Origin: an uncultured Ruminococcus sp.
GTDB lineage: Bacteria; Bacillota; Clostridia; Oscillospirales; Ruminococcaceae
DNA: 64,000 nt
Assembly: GCA_947627175.1 (NCBI GenBank)
Contig: CANQVA010000002.1
Coordinates: 62,001-126,000, forward strand
Direction of reading: 5' to 3'
Shown here: one piece after another, positions 26,362-36,746 of the stretch
How the letters are laid out: each line of letters begins with the position of its first letter
How positions within the stretch are numbered: the stretch's first letter is position 1
Position numbers and translations under genes: made by a program
The notes under the pieces: model-generated
What the model was told of the DNA's origin: nothing
Database searches by the model: none
The model's input: only the letters and a program-made list of their open reading frames with translations

Positions 26362-26850
26362 TTATTTTTCTTCTTTTTTACCATTGAAAAGCAGAAATTT
26401 TCTTGCAAAAAAGTTCCAAAGGAATGAAACAGCCGTTGAAACGACTTTAGCTATAATCTGAAACAGACTTGTTTTATCAGCAAGCCATATTTTGAAAAGT
26501 TTTGTAATACCGATAGTTATAAAAAGTCCGACAAGACCTATCGCCGCAAATCCGATAAACTCCACAAATCTGTTTTCTACTTTTGAATTGCGGAAAATCC
26601 AAAACGTGCTTATTACATAATTTACAATAAGTCCGGCGACAAATGAAAGAGAATTTGCGAGTTCCGCAAACTGTTCATGAAAGGCAAATCTGAAAAGAAT
26701 ATAGGAAATTCCCCAGTCAACAACAGTCGCAAGTCCGCCTACAAAAACATAGCGGAAAAACTGTATAATTGTATTTTCAGTATCGCCTACAAAAAGTTTT
26801 CCAAACTTCCTTTCACGGAAAATATCCTTTATTTCCTGAAAGCCGTCCAT
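26362..26850 (-). CDS. GtrA-family membrane protein
   Basis: 162 residues with four membrane segments, typical GtrA. FFRYVFVGGLATVVDWGISY is the classical first segment, followed by SFVAGLIVNYVISTFWIFR, the family hallmark. GtrA proteins are thought to move polyprenyl-linked sugars across the membrane or assist such transfer during surface glycosylation. Its ATG overlaps the stop of the upstream oxidoreductase by one base (TAATG), so it is the last gene of a three-gene surface-glycan operon. Confidence 0.9.
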   Translation of the reverse strand: MDGFQEIKDIFRERKFGKLFVGDTENTIIQFFRYVFVGGLATVVDWGISYILFRFAFHEQFAELANSLSFVAGLIVNYVISTFWIFRNSKVENRFVEFIGFAAIGLVGLFITIGITKLFKIWLADKTSLFQIIAKVVSTAVSFLWNFFARKFLLFNGKKEEK

Positions 26851-28406
26851 TACTTTTTCTCCTCGTGGTACTCTTTTTCAGTATTTACACTCCAAATATT
26901 GGACTTGTCTTTTCTTCCGGATTTAATATTCTTTACTGCTTCAAAAGAAGTAACCATTGAGTGGTCGATATTATTATAACGGTGCTGACCGTTTCTTCCG
27001 ACACAGTAGAGATTGTCAATAGTATCAAGATAACTGATAAGGTCGTCCATTTCCTCATATGTATCGAAATATGCAGGATAGGCTTTCTTTACCTTTTCCA
27101 TATGTGTATCAATAACTTCGTCGGGGCTGTTGATAAGACCGAGTTTTACCATTTCTTTTACACAGAAACGGGAAAATTGTGCTTCCGTCATATTCCAGAA
27201 CTTATCACCCTCATTGACAAAATATTCAAGACCAACCCAGACAGTATTTTTCAAATCCTTTACCATGTAAGGCGACCAGTTGTTATAAATCTGAAATCTT
27301 CCCATTTTAACACGTCTGTCCTGAACGTATACCCAGCAGTCAGGAACAATGTTTCCGACTGTTTTCATTTTAGTAAGGTTTTTAAGATTGAGTTTAGGAA
27401 TAAGAACGCCAAGCGTCATATAATCACGATAAGGCAATCCGGCAGCGATTCTTGCAGGTTCTGACGGAACGTCATTCATTCCGGCAACTAAATCCTTTAC
27501 AGGCATTGAAGAAATAATATAATCACCGTTAAGCTGTATTTCTTCACCGTCCTTGACATAAGTTACACCTGTAAGAATATTGTCATCATTTTTATGGATT
27601 TTCTTAACGCCTGCATTCATGATAATTGTACCGCCAAGTTTTTTTATTTCATCGGCAGTAACTTCCCAAAGTTGTCCGGGGCCAAGTTTAGGATACTTAA
27701 ATTCTTCAATAAGAGATGTATTTACTTTGCGGTTTTTTACCTTGAAAAGTTTTCCGAAAAAGTCCTTTATAATACCAACGATTGAAAGTCCCTTTGTACG
27801 CTGTGCCCCCCATGAAGCATCAATTTCGCTCGGGTGTCTGCCCCACAGGTTTTCTGTATAGTACTCAAAAAACATTGAATAAAGTTCTTTACCGAAACAA
27901 TTTATATAAAAGTTTTCAAGGTTATTTTCCGGACGTTTGTGAATTACTGCGGCAAGATAGCTGAAACCTACTTTCATAGTTGTAAAAAATCCGAAATTCT
28001 TAATAGTTTCGGGTTTGAGGGAAACGGGGTAATCATAGAATTTTGAGTTAAAAAGAATGCGTGAAACTCTGCGTCTTGTAAGCATTACACGGTCTGTTTT
28101 TTCGGGGTTAGGCCCCCCTTTTTTTATACGTGTCTTTCTTTTAAGAAGAATATCATCATAGGACGGTGAACCCTGCATGGGGAGCATATTATTCCACCAC
28201 TTATTTACTTCAGGAATTTTTGAAAAAAAGCGATGTCCGCCCATATCCATGCGGTTTCCCTTGTAATTAACAGTTTTTGAGATACCGCCGATAGCATTTG
28301 TTTCCTCAAGGACAGTTACTTCATATTCGCCTGACTTGTCCTTCAAAAGTTCATAGGCTGCCGTAAGACCAGCAGGCCCTGCACCGATAATAATAACCTT
28401 TTTCAT
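26850..28406 (-). CDS. FAD-dependent oxidoreductase, UDP-galactopyranose mutase-like
   Basis: 518 residues. The N-terminus [20 protein letters not shown] is a Rossmann FAD site (GxGxxG), followed by [17 protein letters not shown] and [19 protein letters not shown], the signature of the Glf-like/amine-oxidase group. A conserved [18 protein letters not shown] region and a C-terminal [15 protein letters not shown] motif close the flavin pocket. Members occur beside glycosyltransferases and GtrA and probably remodel a lipid-linked or nucleotide sugar. The exact sugar is not known. Middle gene of the operon. Confidence 0.88.
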   Translation of the reverse strand: MKKVIIIGAGPAGLTAAYELLKDKSGEYEVTVLEETNAIGGISKTVNYKGNRMDMGGHRFFSKIPEVNKWWNNMLPMQGSPSYDDILLKRKTRIKKGGPNPEKTDRVMLTRRRVSRILFNSKFYDYPVSLKPETIKNFGFFTTMKVGFSYLAAVIHKRPENNLENFYINCFGKELYSMFFEYYTENLWGRHPSEIDASWGAQRTKGLSIVGIIKDFFGKLFKVKNRKVNTSLIEEFKYPKLGPGQLWEVTADEIKKLGGTIIMNAGVKKIHKNDDNILTGVTYVKDGEEIQLNGDYIISSMPVKDLVAGMNDVPSEPARIAAGLPYRDYMTLGVLIPKLNLKNLTKMKTVGNIVPDCWVYVQDRRVKMGRFQIYNNWSPYMVKDLKNTVWVGLEYFVNEGDKFWNMTEAQFSRFCVKEMVKLGLINSPDEVIDTHMEKVKKAYPAYFDTYEEMDDLISYLDTIDNLYCVGRNGQHRYNNIDHSMVTSFEAVKNIKSGRKDKSNIWSVNTEKEYHEEKK

Positions 28407-28428
28407 AGTACATTTCCTTTCATGGCAT

Positions 28429-30777
28429 TTACTGCCAGAATATAATTAAATTTTCCGCAATATCATAGAGATTCGGACAATGCCTACCGAGATTTCCGTT
28501 TGAACGTCCTATAGCAACAAGCCAGCCCAGACAGAAAGTGGACACTTCCGCAATACCTGCGATAATATAGCGGTATTTGTTTTTTGATGGTTTTACCGTA
28601 CTTCTCAGAATGGCAATTACTGCTATTATTGTAAACAGAGGCATTATATCAACAATATAACGCATTATTATTCCGCCCAGACAAAAATTCTGCCAAGCTA
28701 TAAAAACAGGAACAAAACAGCATACGGCAAAAACTGCATTACGCTGTATTTTTGTAACACCATAAGCAAATCTTTTTCCTTTTCTCTGAACAGTAACAGG
28801 AATCATAAGCATTCCCATAAATATAAGCGGAAAAGTCAATGCACCTATTCCGTCAGCTACATAAATATATGAACCGTAATTATTAGTACTGAATAATAGT
28901 GGTTCAAAGAATGGGAAAGATGCTCTTTGGTTGAGAACGGGCAGAATATAATGATACAGCATTCCGAAAAATCCGGCAAACGATATGCGGTTTGCGTGTA
29001 CATCACTTACAGTAAGCTGGTATGATGCTCCAAAATCAAACGGTGAACCGAAACGTGCCATATTGTACCACATGACCATACAACCGCCGATAACAAGTGG
29101 AATAACGAAACAGCAAGCCTGTGTGATACGGTATGAAAATTTTTCTTTTTTATTTAAAAGAATACCCATAAATAGCGGTATAAGTATTGCCGAACCGAGA
29201 GAAAGTCCGGGACGTGATGCAACACAGAGAGCGAGAAAAATTCCGCCGAGTGTAAGAGCGACAAGTTTCGGAATATGCTTTTTCATACTGCACGCTTTCA
29301 TGCCGAGCCATATACTCAGAAACAGATAACAAAGTCCCGATGCAATAGGCAGACAATACATATCAGCCCAGTTAAGCAAATAAAATACCTCAAGACAACA
29401 CATTCCCGCCGGCATCGCTCCCAACAGCAAAAGCATATTCGGCTTTGGAGCAAAGAGTTTTACAGCGGAAAGAAGTGCCTGACAGAAGAAGAACACCGCA
29501 AAAAATACAAAGAATGCATTTGCCATTGGCAGAGTTGGAAGTTTTCCTGTAATCCAATAATAAGGGAAATAGAAAGTAATAACAGGAGCAACACCGAAAT
29601 AACAGTAATAATGACCCTTATAATATGCATAGTCCCACAAATAGAACAGACCTGATTCAGTACGCTGTGAAGATTCATATACATTTTCAATATCTTCAAG
29701 CCCGGGGTCGGGTTCAATGTCAAGATAAACCTGATGTTTCTTGAATGCGTCGAAAGTAAGGGCATACGGGCTGACTGTAAGTTCAGTGGCATTTCCTGTA
29801 TATTCAATACTTTCCTGTTCAGGCTGGAAAAATGCAATTGTACTTAGTGTACAGACAATCGCCATAATTTCAGCAATTATAATATGTGAACGTTTTCTGA
29901 AATTAAATGTTATTTTGTACAGTATGAATTCTTTTACTGCCACAATAAATACAGAAACTGCAAGCAGTATAAAGTACCTTATAAGTGAAAATTCAAAAGG
30001 CAAAGCTCCTACTGCACGTATACTGTTTATAGTAACAGGATTTGAAATATCACTTAATGACATTTTCAGTGAAATTATACTGCCATAAGGACGGAAAGAA
30101 AAGTCAAGCCCCTCATCATACGCCCTTGTCCGCTTTGACTGTACAGTTATATATGATTGACTGAAATTTCCGTCTTTCATTGCAAGAGAAACAGAAAACG
30201 GCAGACTGTTTTTGTCTTTTTTCTGGCTTATATCAACAATAAGTGCATTAGTGCCGTCAGGGATATTTGTAATCTCAACAGCTGAATTTCCAGTAATATT
30301 TATTTTATCGTCAGTTATTTCTGCATTGTTTTCTATTGTAATATCACTATTTGTAAATTTAACGTCAACAGATGAATTTGTAAAACTTTTTGCATTGAAT
30401 ACAGCTACTTCAGCTACAAAAATAACAACCGCACAAACAGCAGATTTTTTTAAAAATCTGCACAAAGATTCATTTTTTGTGATATAAGGAGATGAAACCG
30501 CTATAAACGGAAGCAGTGCAGTTATACAGAGGACTAAAATATTTATGTGTTTTCCGTCATTGAACATAAGATACTCTGAAAATATTGCCATCAGCAGAAA
30601 TATTACTACTTCTGCCACAAAGAGAATTAAAGTGTGCCGTCGGAATATTTTTTCCTCGGATAATTGTAAAGAAATTTTTTCCTTGCTTTTATCCGACAAT
30701 TCATCTCTTGTGTCAATTACAAAGGAAAAGCCGAAGAAAAACGCAGGAATAATAACCGCAAGAAATATGTTTAACAT
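28429..30777 (-). CDS. Polytopic glycosyltransferase-like membrane protein
   Basis: 782 residues from the ATG at 30777 (GGAGG five bases upstream). About 13 membrane segments. An N-terminal three-segment unit is followed by a soluble beta domain (about 130-250) outside the membrane, then a GT-C-type bundle. [12 protein letters not shown] and [20 protein letters not shown] are typical of polyprenyl-phosphate-sugar transferases (the GSPFDFG loop recurs in such proteins). The canonical acidic GT-C motif is not clear by eye, so function is partly inferred from the neighbours (FAD oxidoreductase, GtrA). It would transfer a sugar from a lipid carrier to a surface polymer. Confidence 0.75.
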   Translation of the reverse strand: MLNIFLAVIIPAFFFGFSFVIDTRDELSDKSKEKISLQLSEEKIFRRHTLILFVAEVVIFLLMAIFSEYLMFNDGKHINILVLCITALLPFIAVSSPYITKNESLCRFLKKSAVCAVVIFVAEVAVFNAKSFTNSSVDVKFTNSDITIENNAEITDDKINITGNSAVEITNIPDGTNALIVDISQKKDKNSLPFSVSLAMKDGNFSQSYITVQSKRTRAYDEGLDFSFRPYGSIISLKMSLSDISNPVTINSIRAVGALPFEFSLIRYFILLAVSVFIVAVKEFILYKITFNFRKRSHIIIAEIMAIVCTLSTIAFFQPEQESIEYTGNATELTVSPYALTFDAFKKHQVYLDIEPDPGLEDIENVYESSQRTESGLFYLWDYAYYKGHYYCYFGVAPVITFYFPYYWITGKLPTLPMANAFFVFFAVFFFCQALLSAVKLFAPKPNMLLLLGAMPAGMCCLEVFYLLNWADMYCLPIASGLCYLFLSIWLGMKACSMKKHIPKLVALTLGGIFLALCVASRPGLSLGSAILIPLFMGILLNKKEKFSYRITQACCFVIPLVIGGCMVMWYNMARFGSPFDFGASYQLTVSDVHANRISFAGFFGMLYHYILPVLNQRASFPFFEPLLFSTNNYGSYIYVADGIGALTFPLIFMGMLMIPVTVQRKGKRFAYGVTKIQRNAVFAVCCFVPVFIAWQNFCLGGIIMRYIVDIMPLFTIIAVIAILRSTVKPSKNKYRYIIAGIAEVSTFCLGWLVAIGRSNGNLGRHCPNLYDIAENLIIFWQ

Positions 30778-30843
30778 CAAATCCTCCATTTCATTTAATT
30801 ATTTATGTTAATCCGGACTGATATTTCAAACGTTCACAGAAAA

Positions 30844-30872
30844 ATTATATCATAATTAAAACATAAAGTCAA
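30844..30872 (-). promoter_or_regulatory. Promoter of the surface-glycan operon
   Basis: Minus strand TTGACT, 17 bases, TATAAT with TGA before the -10. Confidence 0.75.
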
Positions 30873-30941
30873 GCAATATACAAAAATTCGTTTTGTTTAT
30901 TCCGGCTATAATTATTAGACGTATGAAACGGCGTTTTCTCT

Positions 30942-30972
30942 CAAAAAAAGACGGCATTTTTTATACCGTCTA
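30942..30972 (-). terminator. Terminator downstream of the two-module pectate lyase
   Basis: Read on the minus strand, AGACGGTAT and ATGCCGTCT arms are followed by seven T. Confidence 0.75.
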
Positions 30973-30979
30973 CTGATAT

Positions 30980-31010
30980 GAAAGAAGGAACTCTGAGAGT
31001 TCCTTCTTTC
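30980..31010. terminator. Perfect 14-base-pair hairpin after the pectate lyase gene
   Basis: GAAAGAAGGAACTC and GAGTTCCTTCTTTC with a 3-base loop. There is no T tract, so it may protect the 3' end while the T-tailed hairpin just beyond it ends transcription. Confidence 0.6.
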
Positions 31011-31047
31011 ATTATTATATCATTATATTTGAGGGAGTTTTTTGGTA

Positions 31048-34000
31048 TTACTTACTTAAATTATCAAGTTCTGCTGATGTCATCGGGAATGCATCGCTTG
31101 TAATTGTTTTTATTTCAACATACTGAATAGCAAGAGCGTCCATATTTGTAAGACCGTTTCCGCTGTCGATAACGTCGCCGTTAATTTTGCCCTGCTCCGA
31201 AACTTTGAACTCGTCAGGATTTGCAATTGACTGCATGATAAGTACAGCATCTGAAATATTTACTGTTTTGTCCTCGTTTGTATCGCCCATTACAGCATTT
31301 CCTGAAGGCTCTGTTCCTTCTCCTGAATAAACCATATAGAAGAGGTTTGCGGAATCTGCCTTTGTAATAGTGTGACTGCCTGCTTTAAGGTCAACTGTGA
31401 TTGTTCCATCTCCCGAAGATGTATATTTAGTACCATCAATTTTTATTGTTGCAGCAGGTTCAGCAAATACAAGTGTAATTTTTCCTGCTGATGTAGCATT
31501 GAATGTAACACTTGTGGCACTTTCCATCTTGAGGCACTGTGTGAGAGTAAGACCGTTATAATTTACAGTGCCTTTTGATGTTGAGAGGTTACCTGTTATA
31601 GTATAGAAATCACTTGTTGTGCCGTTAAGTGTGAAATTGTGAACGTATCCGCCTGAAACAGGAGGAGTAACCGGCTTTGTAGAAGATGTAGTAGTTGTTG
31701 TACTACCGGAAGAACTCGGATTATTTGAAGTTGTAGTCTGTGAAGTTGAGGGATTACCTGTAGAAATATTCTGATTGTCCATGCATCCGCCGTATACTTC
31801 AAAATCAGACGAAAGTGCTGTATAGAGTGATTCACCCTCAGCCTCTTTAAGACTGTAGTTGCCTGACGGAATATATGAAACAGAAGAATTTGTTTCAAAA
31901 TCGGGATATTTATTGTTATTGCTTACTTTCTGGTCTCTGCTTGTTACGGCTGTACCCTCATTCTTTGCACCTTTTTTAAGGCTGAGAAGTGCATCGTTAT
32001 AACTCTTGAAAACACCGCCCGATTTAAGAAGTACAGGGTCTTTACACTGATTTACATATGCGTTGTATTCAGAGAAAATATATGCATTTGCTCTTACACT
32101 TGCACAGTAACTTGTCTGACCGTCAAAAATATTGTTATACATATGGATATCAGCCTGACGTGCAAGAGGTCCTCTTGATTCGCAGTTTTTCCAGTAGTTG
32201 TGATGATATGTAAGGTGATACTGTAAACTTGTATCTGATGAACCTACGAGGTTAGTTTTGTGATAGCCCTCATAATAGCAGTAGCTGTTTGTGAAGTACT
32301 GACCACGTTTGAAGTCACAAGCTCCGTCACCCTCTGCTTTATCTGATTCAGCGGGATTAGAAATCTTTGGTACATAGAATTCGCAGTTGTGTACCCAACC
32401 TCTTTCAACGGAAGCTGTGAGTGCGTCACCTTCCTGAACGCCTTCCATGCCGATACAATCTTCAGGAACATTTCTGAAAGCAATATTTCTTACTTCAAAA
32501 CTCTTTCCTAAATCGGGAGCAGAAGATTCAGCCATGAAATGGAATCCCCAACCATCTACTGTTGCATCAGTGCCGACACCTTCAATTGTAACATCTTTAC
32601 CTGATTTCATTCTTGCCATGAAGCCGTTATCACCTACTGAACCGCCATAATTTACAGAATCATATTCAGTAAGTCCTTCAGGTGCTTTAACATCGCCTAC
32701 AATTCTAATTACAAGAGGTGTGCCGTCCTGTGCAAGTTTCTTTATAATGCCTGCATTTGAGTTAGCAGTACCGCCGTTTGCAGTCTTTCCGCCGCCAACG
32801 TCCTGACCAACAGAGTTAAGAATATTTCCTATACCTGTAACTGTTGTGCCGTCCTTTGAAGTTACGGAAACTGTATTTTTATTTTCATCTGTTACATAAA
32901 TAACTTTTGCGTTTGCTTTAAGTTCACCGCCGTCAGTATAAGCACCTACGCCTTCATCATAGTTGAAGTGTGCAAATCCTGAACGATCTTGCTGTCCTAC
33001 AACAATACCGGACTGTGTAACTTTGCCCTTTGATGTATCAAGAGTAATTGAATAAGTACCGGGTTTAAGACCGAGGAGGTCAACACGTACACCCTCTTCA
33101 ACATCTCTTACAAGGTATTCCAAATCTTCACCTTTGAGTGAACCTGTTGATGCACCTGAATATGATACGCCTGTAACGTTTGCATCTGAAAGTCCTGAAC
33201 ATACAAGATAAGCCATTTCATTCCAACCGCCGGCATAAACTACTTTTACATCACCTGACGGAACAACGGGTGAAGGTATATCAGTAGCTACGGGGGCAGT
33301 AGTAGTTGTTGTCTGTGACGGTGTGGGAGATGTTTGTGAAGGAGTTGTTTGTGCAGGTGTAGTTGATGAATCTGACTTGAAACCACTGCCGATAGCTACA
33401 ATTGAATCATCATAAGCAACAAGTGCATCTTTAAGTCCCTGATTTACAGCATAACTTTCATCATCAACAGAATTGTCAAATGTCCACTGGAAATCACCAC
33501 CATCAACACGTCCTGCCTGAGATGTTACTTTTTCTTTTGCAACTTCCGGTGAATCTGCTGTATAGCTGTACATAGTAGAAGCAGTATCAAAATTATTATA
33601 TGATGTACCGCCCTGTTTGCAGGTTACATTTGAGGGAACTTTTTCGCTTTTGTCATTTACAATGTATGCATCAAATTCTGTATTGTTATCGCTGTATGAA
33701 ACCATAGCTTTCGCACCTTCAATGAAGTTTCCGTAAGCCTTGATTACACCGCCGTCTTCACCTGAGAATGTACCACCTGTTTCAACGTCTGTACCCTGCA
33801 TTGAAATAAGCATAGGATATTTGCAGTTTCTGAAATAGTTACTTTCTACAAAAGCAGATGCACCCATTGTAACACCTACGCCGTACTTGGCATTTCCGTC
33901 ATAGTAGTTATTGTATATATGAACTGTACAAGTTCTTATTCTCGGATGACGTGAGTCTGAATGGTCATACCAGTTATGATGATATGTAATATAGTTTTCT

Positions 34001-35016
34001 GTTGATTCGCTCTTCATGCCCTGAAGATTAGATTTTCCGTTATCCCAGAAGTGATTGTATGAATGAGTTATATATGAAGAAGTCTTTGTATCTAATGCAC
34101 CATCGCCCTTTACTTGGTCAGCATCTGAGCCTGCGTCACCATAGAAGAAGTCACAGTTATGTACCCATACATGGTCATTTTTCTGCTGAAGTCCACAGTC
34201 GTCGCCCTCTTTGCTGTTGCAGTTCATGAAACCTATGTTTCTTACTTCAACATTTGAAGAATTTTTCATAACAAGACCGAAACCGTTTAATGTTGCATCA
34301 TTGCCGATACCCTCAACTGTAAGACCACAAGTTACAGTATCAACATAAAGGTCACCGCTCGGCATACCGGCAGGGTCAGTGATATTGCCGATAAATCTTA
34401 TTGATACAGGAGGTGCGGAATTATTGCTTTTAAGATTGGTAATGATATTCTGTACACCTGTAAGTGTTGTATCATTTCCCTTTTTATCAGGAAGTGTAAC
34501 ACTTACTGAATCCTTGTTTTCATCTGTTACATAAACAACAACAGCATCTGATTTAAGAGTGCCGTCTTCATTATATGCACCCGATGATGTACCATTTACA
34601 AAACCAAAACCTGAACGGTCATGTGCATAAGCATCTGCCTTTGTTTCAGCAGCCTTTGAAGAATCCTCTTTGCCACCGATAACAGGAACGATTTTCATAG
34701 TGTGACTGCCTGCTTTAAGACCTACTGCATCAGCTCTCATATATCCTGAATACTGTCTTATAAGCATTGAATCAATCTGAACGCCGTCAACGTAAACGTT
34801 GTAGCCCTCTGCACCTGATACTGCTGACCATGTAGCATACATACCTTCACCGTATCCTACAGAACTTAAAACTGACACACTGTCTGCTGCTGATGCTGTC
34901 ATTGATTTTACAGGCATATAAACGGGGCTGTTTATGATTGATGTCATGCATGATGCTGACATTACTGCTGCGGCTGCAATAGCTGCTGCACGTCTGCTGA
35001 GAACTTTGTTTTTCAT
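31048..35016 (-). CDS. Secreted two-module PL1 pectate lyase with CBM77-like and dockerin modules
   Basis: 1322 residues. Signal peptide about 1-43; an FN3-like beta domain (45-125); PL1 module A (about 130-560) with SSYITHSYNHFWDNGKS and DSRHPRIRTCTVHIYNN; a Thr/Pro/Ser linker; a second FN3-like domain; PL1 module B (about 690-1100) with HHNYWKNCESRGPLARQADI; a short linker; a beta domain (about 1140-1240, TLNGTTSDFYTITGNLS) like the pectin-binding CBM77 type; and a C-terminal dockerin (MGDTNEDKTVNISDAVLIM, then NGDVIDSGNGLTNMDALAI). Both modules keep RxPxxR (RHPRIR and RGPLAR), which holds the catalytic Arg. It should cut homogalacturonan while bound to a cellulosome. AGGAGG-like site and promoter upstream. 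Confidence 0.92.
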   Translation of the reverse strand: MKNKVLSRRAAAIAAAAVMSASCMTSIINSPVYMPVKSMTASAADSVSVLSSVGYGEGMYATWSAVSGAEGYNVYVDGVQIDSMLIRQYSGYMRADAVGLKAGSHTMKIVPVIGGKEDSSKAAETKADAYAHDRSGFGFVNGTSSGAYNEDGTLKSDAVVVYVTDENKDSVSVTLPDKKGNDTTLTGVQNIITNLKSNNSAPPVSIRFIGNITDPAGMPSGDLYVDTVTCGLTVEGIGNDATLNGFGLVMKNSSNVEVRNIGFMNCNSKEGDDCGLQQKNDHVWVHNCDFFYGDAGSDADQVKGDGALDTKTSSYITHSYNHFWDNGKSNLQGMKSESTENYITYHHNWYDHSDSRHPRIRTCTVHIYNNYYDGNAKYGVGVTMGASAFVESNYFRNCKYPMLISMQGTDVETGGTFSGEDGGVIKAYGNFIEGAKAMVSYSDNNTEFDAYIVNDKSEKVPSNVTCKQGGTSYNNFDTASTMYSYTADSPEVAKEKVTSQAGRVDGGDFQWTFDNSVDDESYAVNQGLKDALVAYDDSIVAIGSGFKSDSSTTPAQTTPSQTSPTPSQTTTTTAPVATDIPSPVVPSGDVKVVYAGGWNEMAYLVCSGLSDANVTGVSYSGASTGSLKGEDLEYLVRDVEEGVRVDLLGLKPGTYSITLDTSKGKVTQSGIVVGQQDRSGFAHFNYDEGVGAYTDGGELKANAKVIYVTDENKNTVSVTSKDGTTVTGIGNILNSVGQDVGGGKTANGGTANSNAGIIKKLAQDGTPLVIRIVGDVKAPEGLTEYDSVNYGGSVGDNGFMARMKSGKDVTIEGVGTDATVDGWGFHFMAESSAPDLGKSFEVRNIAFRNVPEDCIGMEGVQEGDALTASVERGWVHNCEFYVPKISNPAESDKAEGDGACDFKRGQYFTNSYCYYEGYHKTNLVGSSDTSLQYHLTYHHNYWKNCESRGPLARQADIHMYNNIFDGQTSYCASVRANAYIFSEYNAYVNQCKDPVLLKSGGVFKSYNDALLSLKKGAKNEGTAVTSRDQKVSNNNKYPDFETNSSVSYIPSGNYSLKEAEGESLYTALSSDFEVYGGCMDNQNISTGNPSTSQTTTSNNPSSSGSTTTTTSSTKPVTPPVSGGYVHNFTLNGTTSDFYTITGNLSTSKGTVNYNGLTLTQCLKMESATSVTFNATSAGKITLVFAEPAATIKIDGTKYTSSGDGTITVDLKAGSHTITKADSANLFYMVYSGEGTEPSGNAVMGDTNEDKTVNISDAVLIMQSIANPDEFKVSEQGKINGDVIDSGNGLTNMDALAIQYVEIKTITSDAFPMTSAELDNLSK

Positions 35017-35057
35017 TTTACATTTCCTCCATAAAATATAATGATGATAAATTTTTC

Positions 35058-35074
35058 TTGCACCTTATGTGCAA
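35058..35074. promoter_or_regulatory. Small hairpin in the pectate lyase 5' leader
   Basis: TTGCAC and GTGCAA arms with a 5-base loop, midway between promoter and ribosome site of the minus-strand gene. Role unknown; possibly RNA stability. Confidence 0.35.
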
Positions 35075-35102
35075 CTTTCGCACTTTGTTTTTCATTGTTT
35101 AT

Positions 35103-35131
35103 ATTATACTGTAAAAAATCCACAATTTCAA
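35103..35131 (-). promoter_or_regulatory. Promoter of the two-module pectate lyase
   Basis: Minus strand TTGAAA, 17 bases, TATAAT, giving a leader of about 80 bases. Confidence 0.7.
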
Positions 35132-35268
35132 TGATGTATAGTACTCATTAACTGATTTTTTGTGCTTTTATATAATTTCATCACGCACAAATAATCAATC
35201 TATTAAAAAACGGCATAAGCGTCAGATGCTCAAAAGTTTTATAACCGGAATATTTTTTATTTTTTATA

Positions 35269-36438
35269 TTATTTTACGGTAAGGGTAATTTTTTTCAGAT
35301 TATCAATTCTATGTTGTACATTTTCCGCTATAATTTTCGCTCTGCTATCATCAATAAAACTTTCTGAATTTCCGTCTGTAATAATTTCAATAATTTCATT
35401 TTCGATTCCGTCAAGCTTTGAAAAATCAAAAACGCTGAAATCCGAAACAAGTCTTAATTGTTCACCGTGTGTTTTTTTAAATGGTTTACATTTTATATCT
35501 GCATAAGGTATAAATTTTTCCTGTGTGTCATACCATAGAGAAGTTCCGCTGTCGAAAATCGGGGCTGTACCAATCCATTCAAGAGTATCCGCATTTCTCA
35601 GCAGTCCGAAATTATTGAAATGTCTGTCTTCGTTTGCGATAATATAATCAATTACAATCATTGCATCAATTGAAGAAACAATATTTTTTACACCCGATTC
35701 TTTGCAAATATTCACATAATGCATATATTCGTTTTCATGATTTTCTTTCGGACGAATCTGTAAAATTCTATACGCACTTACAAGTTCTGTATCTTTCGTC
35801 ACAAAATTTTCGCATATGCTATAATGTTCATTTCCGTTTCGTATAATATTATATGAAACATGATTTATTCCCAGTCTGTCCATTATTTTTGAAGCTATAA
35901 CTTCATTGAAAGGCTGTTGCCTGAACGGTGCGGAACCTGATTTTATAAGACAACGTTTTCCGTTTATTATTTTCCAACGCTTTTTAAGACTTCCGTCAGA
36001 TGTATTGTCAGGTGAAACAAAATCAAACCCTGAAATTTTTTTATTTATTCCGAAAAGAACATCGCCTATATCGTCGGAAAAATCATTATCAAAAAAGTTT
36101 ACATTTTCCCATGTCAGATTACTTTTTATTGGTTTTATCCAATAGTGGTCAGACAAACTCAATCCAAAACATTTTGTAAGAAGTTCACTTGTTTCATATA
36201 TTCCGAGAGTGTTCAACGCTTCAGAAATTCCCATACGGCTTGCAGGAATTGAACGCCCTCGCCACCAATGATTAAGGGAAGCACGGTCAATAATCTGCTT
36301 GTGCCTTAAAGAATGGATAACTCCTACAGGAATATGTTCCATGTGTATTACATCATTGACCGCCGTTATAACTCCCGATATATCATCTATTTCAATTTCT
36401 GCAACAGGAATATTTTTATGCATAATAAGATATTCCAA
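35269..36438 (-). CDS. Orphan HipA-like kinase
   Basis: 389 residues. The start is taken as the TTG at 36438, six bases after GAGGTG; the track GTG lies inside that ribosome site. The C-terminal half is the HipA kinase fold: CLIKSGSAPFRQQPFNEVIA (ATP-binding Lys and a nearby Glu), IVIDYIIANEDRHFNNFGLL (catalytic loop Asp with the HxxN arrangement) and IFDSGTSLW (metal-binding Asp). The N-terminal part with SLSDHYWIKP and NFFDNDFSDDIGDVLFG is typical of a Firmicutes HipA-like subgroup. No HipB-type HTH gene lies next to it, so it is not a standard toxin-antitoxin pair. Target unknown. Confidence 0.82.
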   Translation of the reverse strand: MEYLIMHKNIPVAEIEIDDISGVITAVNDVIHMEHIPVGVIHSLRHKQIIDRASLNHWWRGRSIPASRMGISEALNTLGIYETSELLTKCFGLSLSDHYWIKPIKSNLTWENVNFFDNDFSDDIGDVLFGINKKISGFDFVSPDNTSDGSLKKRWKIINGKRCLIKSGSAPFRQQPFNEVIASKIMDRLGINHVSYNIIRNGNEHYSICENFVTKDTELVSAYRILQIRPKENHENEYMHYVNICKESGVKNIVSSIDAMIVIDYIIANEDRHFNNFGLLRNADTLEWIGTAPIFDSGTSLWYDTQEKFIPYADIKCKPFKKTHGEQLRLVSDFSVFDFSKLDGIENEIIEIITDGNSESFIDDSRAKIIAENVQHRIDNLKKITLTVK

Positions 36439-36473
36439 ATAATTCACCTCATGAAAAATAAATTATAAAAACA

Positions 36474-36499
36474 AAAAAGTCCGAATATCGGACTTTTTT
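36474..36499. terminator. Terminator between tRNA-Gln and the HipA-like gene
   Basis: AAAAAAGTCCGA and TCGGACTTTTTT are a near-continuous 12-base-pair palindrome with A/T runs on both sides. It ends the tRNA transcript. Confidence 0.8.
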
Positions 36500-36512
36500 C
36501 TGAAAATATATA

Positions 36513-36588
36513 TGGTTGGGGTGGAAGGATTTGAACCCTCGAAATGACGGAGTCAGAGTCCGTTGCCTTACCGCTTGGCGACACCCCA
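36513..36588 (-). tRNA. tRNA-Gln (anticodon CTG)
   Basis: Minus-strand cloverleaf: acceptor TGGGGTG/CACCCCA, D-arm CGCCAAGCGGTAAGGC, anticodon stem ACGGA/TCCGT around CTCTGAC giving anticodon CTG, T-arm with GGTTCAAATCC. Discriminator A and an encoded CCA, unlike the tRNA-Thr in this window. Confidence 0.95.
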
Positions 36589-36623
36589 GTTAATATTTAT
36601 GCTGTAATTGTTTCAGCTTTTAT

Positions 36624-36652
36624 ATTATATCATGTCTTTTTAAAAAAGTCAA
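36624..36652 (-). promoter_or_regulatory. Promoter of tRNA-Gln
   Basis: Minus strand TTGACT, 17 bases, TATAAT with TGA before the -10, 36 bases from the tRNA 5' end. Confidence 0.75.
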
Positions 36653-36695
36653 TAGCTTTGAAAATATTTTTTTATTTTAATTTATTATAATAATC

Positions 36696-36724
36696 TTGAA
36701 AATTATAATGAATCATTATATAAT
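36696..36724 (+). promoter_or_regulatory. Promoter of the lipid kinase gene
   Basis: TTGAAA, 17 bases, TATAAT, just before the CAGGAGG ribosome site. Confidence 0.65.
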
Positions 36725-36746
36725 AGTAATCAGGAGGATTTTTATT

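Noticed and set aside
27580-27861. Plus-strand ORF of 93 residues
   Set aside because: Lies wholly within the FAD oxidoreductase gene and has no ribosome site.
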